A stretch of DNA of 64,000 nt from Rhodococcus sp. HNM0569 (GTDB taxonomy: Bacteria; Actinomycetota; Actinomycetes; Mycobacteriales; Mycobacteriaceae): the NCBI RefSeq assembly GCF_012726205.1, contig NZ_JAASAE010000018.1:1-64000 (forward strand), read 5' to 3'. Below are positions 58,199 to 64,000 of the stretch, one piece after another. Each line of letters starts with the position of its first letter. The first letter of the stretch is position 1. The position numbers and the translations under genes are program-made. The notes beneath the pieces are model-generated. The model did not search any database and was not told where the DNA came from. It was given only the letters and a program-made list of their open reading frames with translations.

Positions 58199-60217
58199 GT
58201 GCCACACCGTCCGCCGAAACCCTCGCTCGTCCTCGGGGCGGTGGCCGCCGTCGCCGTCGCCGGGCCCCTCGCCGTGTACGGCTACGTGTCGTCCGGCCGC
58301 GACAGCGACGTCGCGACCACGCAGACGTCCGAGACGCAGACGGTGTCGACGGACCTCGCACAGGTCGCGCTCGCCCAGGTCCCCGACATGGTCATCCCCC
58401 TGAAGGATCTGACCGGGCTGAACCTGCCCGACCTCGACCTCGGCAAGCTGCGGGACCTGAAGCTTCCGTCGACGCTGAAGATCCCCAGCTCGGTTCCGCT
58501 GCCCGACGGCACCGACCTCACGATCCCGATCGCGCCGCTCACGCGTGGCGACGTGGCCGCGCCCGCACCGGACGCGGCGCCGGCACCGGACGAGATGGGT
58601 GCCGTGGTCAAGGAGGTCACGCGCGACACGCCGTTCAGCATGGTCGCGCTGACCTCGGACACGACGTCGTCGGCGGTCTCGAAGGTGCGAGCACAGCTCG
58701 AGGACGGCAGCTGGGGCCCGTGGTACTCGCCCGACGCGATAGACACCGGCCGCAACGACACCGCACCCGCCGAGGACAAGACGGCGACCGAACCCGTGTA
58801 CGTCGGCGCGACGAAGGCCGTGCAGATCCTCACGCCCTCGCAGACGACGGGCGACGCGCCTGCCGCCGCCCCGGAGGCTGCGCCGGCCGACGCGCCCGCT
58901 CCCGCCGCACCCGCCGCAGCACCTGCCGACCAGGAGCTCGGTTACACCCCCGCTGCCTTCTCGACGCCGCTGCGCCAGCAGACCGGCGGCGGGCGCGACG
59001 TCACCGCGGTGCTGATCGACCCGGGGCAGGGCCCCGCGGACGGCTCGCTGTCCGACATCGCGACCCCGGCCGCGGGCGGCGCGGGCCCCAAGGTCATCTC
59101 ACGCGGGCAGTGGGGCGCGGACGAGTCGATCCGATGCGAGGAACCGACCTACGACGACTTCCTCAGCGGCGCGGCCGTGCACCACACGGCAGGCAGCAAC
59201 GACTACTCGAAGGCCGAGTCGGCGGGCATCGTCCGCTCGATCTACGCGTACCACGCGCAGACACTCGGCTGGTGCGATGTCGGCTACAACGTGCTCGTCG
59301 ACAAGTACGGCCAGATCTTCGAGGGCCGCTTCGGTGGACTCGACCGGCCCGTGCAGGGCGCGCACGCCGGTGGCTTCAACGAGAACACGATGGGCATCGC
59401 GATGATGGGCGACTTCTCGACGACGTCGCCTCCTCAGGAGACGATCGACTCGGTCGGCAAGTTCCTCGGATGGCGGCTCGCGAAAGCCCGCCTCGATCCG
59501 CTGGGCAACACGAAGATGTGGTCCGAAGGCACCGAGTTCACGTTCTACCCGCAGGGCGCCGAGGCAAATGTGCCGGTCATCTTCGCGCACCGCGACGTCG
59601 GCAACACGAGCTGCCCGGGTGACGCGGCGTACTCACGGATGAACGAGATCCGGCAGATCGCGGCCGCGAACACCGGTGGTTCCTCGCTCGCGTCGGCGCC
59701 GGATCCGGGCCCCGCGCCTGCACCGTCGTCGCCGGGCACCGACGCCTCGGGCGTCGTTCCCGGCGAGAACCTGCCGGGGCTGGTGAGCGAGTTGGTTCGC
59801 CTCACCGACAACAACGTGATCGCACAGAAGTGGGTCGCCAACGGCGGCGACACCGGACCGCTCGGCGCGGCGCGCACGGGCCTGATGCCCGCGAAGGCCG
59901 GCTACCAGGGCGCGCAGTTCGTCAACGGGGCGATCTACACGTCGCCCAACGGCGGGACGTGGTCGATCCTCGGCGAGATCTACCGCGCGTGGCAGAAGTT
60001 CGGCGCCGACGCCGGCGAACTCGGCCTGCCGACGAGCGACGAGTACCCCGTGCCGAACGGCATGCGCGCCGACTTCGAGAACGGCTCGCTGATCTTCAAC
60101 GAGCTCACGGGCGCGGTGACGCAGATCGTGAAGGCGTACAACGATGCGCACGAGGCGGCGGCGCCTCCCGCCGCACCCGCACCCGCGCCGGCTCCGGAGC
60201 CCGCACCGGCAGGCTGA
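58199..60217 (+). CDS. N-acetylmuramoyl-L-alanine amidase (PGRP/amidase_2) with LGFP repeats, Rv3811-like
   Basis: A 672-residue exported amidase predicted to cut between MurNAc and the stem peptide. GTG 58199 has GAGGAG before it. After an N-terminal helix (signal or anchor) come about 260 residues of Ala/Pro-rich and Asp/Leu-rich sequence (IPLKDLTGLNLPDLDLGKL), then the amidase domain: first Zn His in AAVHHTAGSNDY, Tyr in GYNVLVDKYGQIFEGR, second His and Cys in FAHRDVGNTSCPG. The C-terminus has LGFP-type repeats (TGPLGAARTGL, AGELGLPTSDEY) and a Pro/Ala tail. The same kind of gene (Rv3811) follows glf in M. tuberculosis. A 17-bp hairpin lies right after it. Confidence 0.92.
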   Translation: MPHRPPKPSLVLGAVAAVAVAGPLAVYGYVSSGRDSDVATTQTSETQTVSTDLAQVALAQVPDMVIPLKDLTGLNLPDLDLGKLRDLKLPSTLKIPSSVPLPDGTDLTIPIAPLTRGDVAAPAPDAAPAPDEMGAVVKEVTRDTPFSMVALTSDTTSSAVSKVRAQLEDGSWGPWYSPDAIDTGRNDTAPAEDKTATEPVYVGATKAVQILTPSQTTGDAPAAAPEAAPADAPAPAAPAAAPADQELGYTPAAFSTPLRQQTGGGRDVTAVLIDPGQGPADGSLSDIATPAAGGAGPKVISRGQWGADESIRCEEPTYDDFLSGAAVHHTAGSNDYSKAESAGIVRSIYAYHAQTLGWCDVGYNVLVDKYGQIFEGRFGGLDRPVQGAHAGGFNENTMGIAMMGDFSTTSPPQETIDSVGKFLGWRLAKARLDPLGNTKMWSEGTEFTFYPQGAEANVPVIFAHRDVGNTSCPGDAAYSRMNEIRQIAAANTGGSSLASAPDPGPAPAPSSPGTDASGVVPGENLPGLVSELVRLTDNNVIAQKWVANGGDTGPLGAARTGLMPAKAGYQGAQFVNGAIYTSPNGGTWSILGEIYRAWQKFGADAGELGLPTSDEYPVPNGMRADFENGSLIFNELTGAVTQIVKAYNDAHEAAAPPAAPAPAPAPEPAPAG

Positions 60218-60229
60218 CGCGAGCCCTTC

Positions 60230-60268
60230 CTCGAGCGCTGGTGGTCTCTACGACCACCAGCGCTCGAG
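60230..60268. terminator. Bidirectional hairpin terminator overlapping the HAD gene end
   Basis: CTCGAGCGCTGGTGGTC (60230-60246) and its exact complement (60252-60268) make a 17-bp stem with a 5-base loop. It begins 13 bases past the amidase stop. The right arm also encodes the last residues (LERWW) of the minus-strand HAD gene, whose stop codon 60248-60250 is in the loop. Both convergent transcripts would end here. Confidence 0.88.
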
Positions 60269-61084
60269 TACTTTCGCGACCCCGTCGTCCGAATTCGTGT
60301 CGGTCACCTCGTCGGCCGCGGCCTTCGCCTCGGGATGTGCGTTGCCGACCGCGACACCGTGCTGCGCGAGCGAGAGCATCGGGATGTCGTTCGGCATGTC
60401 GCCGAACGCGGTGACCGACGCCGCTTCGAGCCCTGTCACCTCCGCGAGACGGAGCAGCCCCGACGCCTTCGTGACGCCCGGCGCCGACAGCTCGACGAGA
60501 CCGTTGTCGGTCGAGTACGTGATGTCCGCCTTGCCCGCGACGTGCGGTGCGAGCGCCTCGACCATCGAGTGGCTGGTGGCACCCGCGAGCCGCACGAGCA
60601 GCTTGACGGCCGGCGCGGCGAGCACCTCGTCGGACGACACCGCGGTGTCGTCCGGGTTGAGCCATGCGTGGCGGTAGTCGGGCGAGCTGACGAACTGCGG
60701 CGTCGCCGCGTCGTGCGCGCTGGCCCCGACGCGTTCGGCCGCGAGCCCCGCACCCGGCATGAGCGACGAGATCAGGTCCGACAGCCACACGAGAGTGTCG
60801 ACGTCGAGCGTCGACGCGTCGAGCACGCGGTCGCTCGCGGGGTCGTAGAGCACCGCGCCGTTGGCACACACCGCGAGGGGTGCGTAGCCCAGACCGTCGA
60901 CGACGGGCGCGATCCAGCGCGGCGGCCTGCCGGTGGCGAGCACGAACGGTGTGCCCGAGTCGACGACCGACAGCACCGCGTCGCGGGTGCGCGCGCTGAT
61001 CCGCTCGCCGTGTCCGAGCAGCGTGCCGTCGACATCGGACGCCACGAGGCCGGGGCGGTCGGGCAGGGGAAGGCGGAAGGTCAC
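60248..61084 (-). CDS. HAD-superfamily hydrolase, Cof type (Rv3813c-like)
   Basis: A 278-residue cytoplasmic HAD phosphatase of the Cof subclass. Motif I is LVASDVDGTLL (nucleophile and acid Asp), motif II Thr in VLATGRP, motif III Lys in GVTKASGL and motif IV GDMPNDIPML. A cap domain lies between II and III. Cof-type enzymes dephosphorylate sugar phosphates or nucleotides; the substrate here is unknown. GTG 61084 is used. It lies next to the amidase and acyltransferase genes as Rv3813c does. The C-terminal codons are part of the terminator stem, which limits their freedom to vary. Confidence 0.92.
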   Translation of the reverse strand: MTFRLPLPDRPGLVASDVDGTLLGHGERISARTRDAVLSVVDSGTPFVLATGRPPRWIAPVVDGLGYAPLAVCANGAVLYDPASDRVLDASTLDVDTLVWLSDLISSLMPGAGLAAERVGASAHDAATPQFVSSPDYRHAWLNPDDTAVSSDEVLAAPAVKLLVRLAGATSHSMVEALAPHVAGKADITYSTDNGLVELSAPGVTKASGLLRLAEVTGLEAASVTAFGDMPNDIPMLSLAQHGVAVGNAHPEAKAAADEVTDTNSDDGVAKVLERWWS

Positions 61085-61156
61085 CCGTCCATTCTGCCTG
61101 GCACCGTGACGGGGCCGACCGGCCCGCAGGTTCGGGCTCTCCGAGCAGGTGCGCCG

Positions 61157-61915
61157 CTACTCCTGCGGCGGCTGCCCGGAGCCGCGCCGTGCGGCGCGCT
61201 CGGCGATCTCCTCCGCGTCCATGCGATCGGCTTCCTCCAGGGTCGGCGCGCCGCCGCCGAGCTTGGCAGGCACCCAGTAGGCGCCCGCGGGGTGCTCGTA
61301 GTCGCGCTGCAGTTCGCCGAGCATGCGCTGCATCTCGCTGCGGACCTTCGCGGTGAGCTCGGACGCCGGTTCGAACGGCTCGATCGGCTCGCCGACCGCG
61401 ATCGAGATGGGCGTGTTGGTGCGGCCGAGGCGCTTGGGGTAGCCCTTCGTCCACACGCGCTGCGCACCCCAGATGGTCATCGGCACGATCGGCACGCCCG
61501 CCTCGATCGCCATACGCGCCGCGCCCGACTTGAAGTCCTTGATCTCGAAACTGCGACTGATCGTCGCCTCGGGGTACACGCCGACGAGTTCGCCCTTGCG
61601 CAATGCGTCGACCGCGGCCCGGTACGACTCGGCCCCCGCCGCGCGGTCGACCGGAATGTGCTTGAGCGCCCGCATGATCGGGCCGGAGATCTTGTTGTCG
61701 AAGACTTCCTTCTTCGCCATGAACCGGACGTACCGCTTGGGCGTACGCACCGGCAGACCGGCGTACGTGAAATCCATGTATCCGGTGTGGTTGAGCGCGA
61801 TGACGGCGCCGCCCTTCGCCGGGACGTTGTCGGCGCCGTGCACCGTGAACTTCAGTCCCTGGACGAAGAAGACGGTGCGGGCGATGCCGATGACGGTTCG
61901 GTACACGGGGTCCAC
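61157..61915 (-). CDS. 1-acyl-glycerol-3-phosphate acyltransferase-like (PlsC family, Rv3814c-Rv3816c type)
   Basis: A 252-residue PlsC-type acyltransferase. The HX4D motif is in LNHTGYMDF, followed by the KEVF...GPIMRALKHIPVDR block, the VGVYPEATISRSF motif (in place of the usual EGTRS) and IVPMTIWG. M. tuberculosis has three such genes in a row here (Rv3814c to Rv3816c); this window has one. The start GTG 61915 gives the family N-terminus (VDPVYRTVIGIARTVFF); the frame stays open to 62440 antisense to a lipoprotein gene, which is not coding. No ribosome site is visible. It presumably acylates a lysophospholipid or a lipoglycan intermediate. Confidence 0.9.
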   Translation of the reverse strand: MDPVYRTVIGIARTVFFVQGLKFTVHGADNVPAKGGAVIALNHTGYMDFTYAGLPVRTPKRYVRFMAKKEVFDNKISGPIMRALKHIPVDRAAGAESYRAAVDALRKGELVGVYPEATISRSFEIKDFKSGAARMAIEAGVPIVPMTIWGAQRVWTKGYPKRLGRTNTPISIAVGEPIEPFEPASELTAKVRSEMQRMLGELQRDYEHPAGAYWVPAKLGGGAPTLEEADRMDAEEIAERAARRGSGQPPQE

Positions 61916-62000
61916 AGTCGACCAGGGTAGCGGCTGCGACACGACATACCACACAGCAGTGGGCCCATTGTGATTCCCACCGCGGATAGCATGCGAGGCC

Positions 62001-62864
62001 ATGAACCTCTCGTCGCGCAGGATCTCCCGCCGGTACCGCTCGCGTGCCGTCGTCGCCGCCCTCGCGATCGGCGCGCTCGCAGCGTCCGTGTCCGCGTGCG
62101 ACGACGGCACGTCCGGATTGCCACAGGACAACGATCCCGCCGCCTCGGCGTCGACGAGCGCCGCGGACACCACGCCACCCACCACGACACGCGAGCCGGC
62201 CGCCGAGCGCATCGTCGTCGGCGCGGTGCCGGGCAACCCGGGCGCGACGCGGGCGGTGCAGGCGTGGGCCGACGACCTCGCGGCCGACCCGCAGCGCGCC
62301 GTGGAGCGCTGCTGGACGCAGCCGCCCAATCGCAGCATGTACGGGCAGATCGAGGCGATCCGGTCGGTCGTCGCCGCACCCGGGGTCGACGGCCAGTACG
62401 CCGTCACATGGTCCGACGGCACCACCTCGGTGTCGGCCAAGCGCAGCGAGATCGCGTCGGGTTACGCGTGCCCGAATGTGCACGCGGCGTCGAACACCGA
62501 CTTCTACGGGCCCGCCGACGCCGAGTGGACGCTGCACCGCTATCTCTCACGGGAGACGGGCAGGCCCGTCGACCCGGCCGACACCGAGGACAGGTATCCG
62601 CTGGTGTGCCCGGGCAACAGCCCCTGGGACCCCGAGTCCACCGGCGCGGGCGGCGAGCCGCCGCTGAAGGCCGATCCGGACAGCGCGCCGCGCATCGCGT
62701 CGTTCGACACCGACGAGATGACCGTCACTCCCCTACGCGGCGACTACATGTCGATCGACGTGCCCGCCACCGACGTCGCAGGCAACTCCGGTGTCGCGAC
62801 AGCGGTGCTGTCGATCGGGCCCGACGGCTACTGCATGGGCGAACTCACCCTCGCCCCTTCGTGA
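62001..62864 (+). CDS. Secreted lipoprotein of unknown function
   Basis: A 287-residue protein with an Arg-rich N-terminus and signal peptide ending in a lipobox (LAASVSAC), so it should be anchored to the outer face of the membrane. A Ser/Thr/Pro linker follows (residues about 40-70), then a soluble domain of about 215 residues with five Cys (in RCWTQPPN, YACPN, LVCPGN, GYCMG plus the lipobox Cys), suggesting two disulfides. No family is recognised. It is divergent from the acyltransferase gene, 85 bases apart. Confidence 0.8.
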   Translation: MNLSSRRISRRYRSRAVVAALAIGALAASVSACDDGTSGLPQDNDPAASASTSAADTTPPTTTREPAAERIVVGAVPGNPGATRAVQAWADDLAADPQRAVERCWTQPPNRSMYGQIEAIRSVVAAPGVDGQYAVTWSDGTTSVSAKRSEIASGYACPNVHAASNTDFYGPADAEWTLHRYLSRETGRPVDPADTEDRYPLVCPGNSPWDPESTGAGGEPPLKADPDSAPRIASFDTDEMTVTPLRGDYMSIDVPATDVAGNSGVATAVLSIGPDGYCMGELTLAPS

Positions 62865-62931
62865 GCACTGCCCCTGTGAGCACTTGACGAGTCCAGGCAC
62901 GCCGGTATCGCGCACAGGTGCGTTACGGGTC

Positions 62932-62949
62932 CGCCTACCCTGGTAGGCG
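62932..62949. promoter_or_regulatory. Palindrome upstream of the Rv3818-like gene
   Basis: CGCCTACC-CT-GGTAGGCG, 8-bp arms with a two-base centre, 25 bases before the GTG at 62975. In this position it may overlap the promoter and act as an operator; no regulator is known. Confidence 0.45.
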
Positions 62950-62974
62950 TCGCATCACCGTAGGAGGCAGTCAA

Positions 62975-64000
62975 GTGCAGGTCACCAGCGTCGGCCACGC
63001 CGGATTCCACATCCAGACCGAAGCAGGGTCGATCCTGTGCGACCCGTGGGTCAATCCGGCCTACTTCGCGTCGTGGTTCCCGTTCCCCGACAACACGCAG
63101 CTGGACTGGGACGCCCTCGGCAACTGCGACTACCTGTACGTGTCGCACCTGCACAAGGACCACTTCGACCCGGAGAATCTCGCCGAACACGTCAACAAGG
63201 ACGCGACGGTGCTGCTGCCGGACTATCCGGTCCCCGACCTCAAGCGTGAACTCGAGAAGCTCGGCTTCACCAAGTTCTTCGAGACCGAGGACTCGGTGCG
63301 GCACCGCATCGGCGGTGGACGCATCGCGGCCGCGACCGACGCTCCGCTCGGCCCCGGCGAACTCGACATCATGATCATCGCGCTGCGCGCGCCCGCCGAC
63401 GGACCGATCGGCGACTCCGGCCTCGTCGTGTCCGACGGCGAGACCACCGTGTTCAACATGAACGACGCCCGCCCGGTCGACATGGACGTCCTGGCGGAGT
63501 TCGGACACATCGACATCCACCTGCTGCAGTACTCGGGCGCGATCTGGTACCCGATGGTCTACGACATCCCGAAGAAGACGAAGTCGAACTTCGGCAAGCA
63601 GAAGCGGCAGCGCGGCATGGACCGCGCACGCAGCTACATCGATCAGGTGGGGGCGACGTGGGTCGTCCCGTCCGCGGGCCCGCCGGTGTTCCTCGACGAC
63701 GCGCTGCGCTATCTCAACGACGATCACGGCGACGAAGGCAACATCTTCCCCGACCAGATCACCTTCCTCGAGCAGATGCGACTCAACGGACACGACCGCG
63801 GGCTGCTGATGATCCCGGGTTCGACGGCCGACCTGAAGGCGGGCGAGCTCACGCTCACACACCCGGTCCCGGACGCCGAGGTGGACCGGATCTTCTCCGA
63901 CAAGGCCGCCTACATCGAGGCGATGGCTCAGCGCATGGCGCCGGTCCTCGCCGCCGAGAAGGCGACGTGGGCTCCTGCCGAGGGCGAACCGCTGCTCGGC
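62975..64000 (+). CDS. Metallo-beta-lactamase-fold protein, Rv3818-like (3' end beyond window)
   Basis: The frame starts at GTG 62975 with AGGAGG nearby and is open to the right edge (342 residues seen). It has an MBL fold: SVGHAGFHIQ, LCDPWVNPAYFASWFPFP, and the metal motif YVSHLHKDHFDPENL (HxHxDH). Later come VFNMNDARPVDMDVLAEFGHID and VPSAGPPVFLDD. The sequence agrees closely with M. tuberculosis Rv3818, about 516 residues, which adds a C-terminal Rieske 2Fe-2S domain; that part would lie beyond base 64000 and is not seen. The layout resembles CMP-N-acetylneuraminate hydroxylase-like proteins, but the reaction is unknown. Confidence 0.9.
   Translation, partial: MQVTSVGHAGFHIQTEAGSILCDPWVNPAYFASWFPFPDNTQLDWDALGNCDYLYVSHLHKDHFDPENLAEHVNKDATVLLPDYPVPDLKRELEKLGFTKFFETEDSVRHRIGGGRIAAATDAPLGPGELDIMIIALRAPADGPIGDSGLVVSDGETTVFNMNDARPVDMDVLAEFGHIDIHLLQYSGAIWYPMVYDIPKKTKSNFGKQKRQRGMDRARSYIDQVGATWVVPSAGPPVFLDDALRYLNDDHGDEGNIFPDQITFLEQMRLNGHDRGLLMIPGSTADLKAGELTLTHPVPDAEVDRIFSDKAAYIEAMAQRMAPVLAAEKATWAPAEGEPLLG

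Overview
The window is high-GC actinobacterial DNA from a mycolic-acid-containing bacterium (Mycobacteriales/Corynebacteriales; Rhodococcus-, Gordonia- or Nocardia-like). I cannot name the species. The evidence is a near-complete copy of the mycobacterial arabinogalactan/mycolate region (the block known in M. tuberculosis as Rv3789 to Rv3818), with dprE1-dprE2-aftA-emb, fadD32-pks13-accD4, mycolyltransferases and aftB-ubiA-PAP2-glfT2-glf. The order differs in places and some genes are inserted. No rRNA, tRNA, CRISPR array or transposase was seen.

Region A (1-14344) is accessory: a non-ribosomal peptide cluster that looks like a siderophore locus. On the minus strand run panD (aspartate decarboxylase, makes beta-alanine), a 3269-residue NRPS and a second NRPS that leaves the window at base 1. 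Divergent from them is an isochorismate synthase. A 17/19 match to the DtxR/IdeR iron box lies upstream of panD. Hand-read adenylation codes suggest serine (DVWHLSLVD), an ornithine-like basic residue (DAEDSGLIN) and, in the partial NRPS, a beta-amino acid (VDTTVSSGD, Asp235 lost). With panD next door, the best guess is a salicylate- or DHB-capped peptide containing Ser, beta-Ala and (hydroxy)Orn, of the madurastatin/oxachelin type. The NRPS has an odd middle: a condensation domain followed by a degenerate epimerase-like segment, with no A or T domain.

Region B (14345-29319) holds a truncated DUF2236 pseudogene, a polysaccharide deacetylase with a GtrA/Rv3789-type protein, and the forward series dprE1, dprE2, aftA, a small membrane protein, a putative GT-C transferase and two tandem Emb arabinosyltransferases. 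DprE1 has Ala404 where M. tuberculosis has the benzothiazinone-target Cys387.

Region C (29343-46399, minus strand) starts with a nuclease-like gene bracketed by two similar palindromic repeats. It continues with the fadD32-pks13-accD4 operon (mycolic acid condensation), an inserted flavin/F420 oxidoreductase, a cutinase-type hydrolase with a DUF732 lipoprotein, and three mycolyltransferases, one with a C-terminal LGFP repeat array. Strong hairpins separate the mycolyltransferase units.

Region D (46587-53940, minus strand) is a tightly overlapping operon glf-glfT2-PAP2-ubiA-aftB. It supplies UDP-galactofuranose, builds the galactan, makes the arabinose donor DPA and adds terminal arabinose. 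A TipA-like MerR regulator with a probable leaderless promoter lies upstream.

Region E (54116-64000) carries a predicted metal-dependent hydrolase with a membrane partner, a SpoIID/LytB protein, a peptidoglycan amidase with MtrA-like repeats upstream, a HAD phosphatase, a PlsC-type acyltransferase, a lipoprotein and the start of an Rv3818-like metallo-beta-lactamase-fold protein cut by the right edge.
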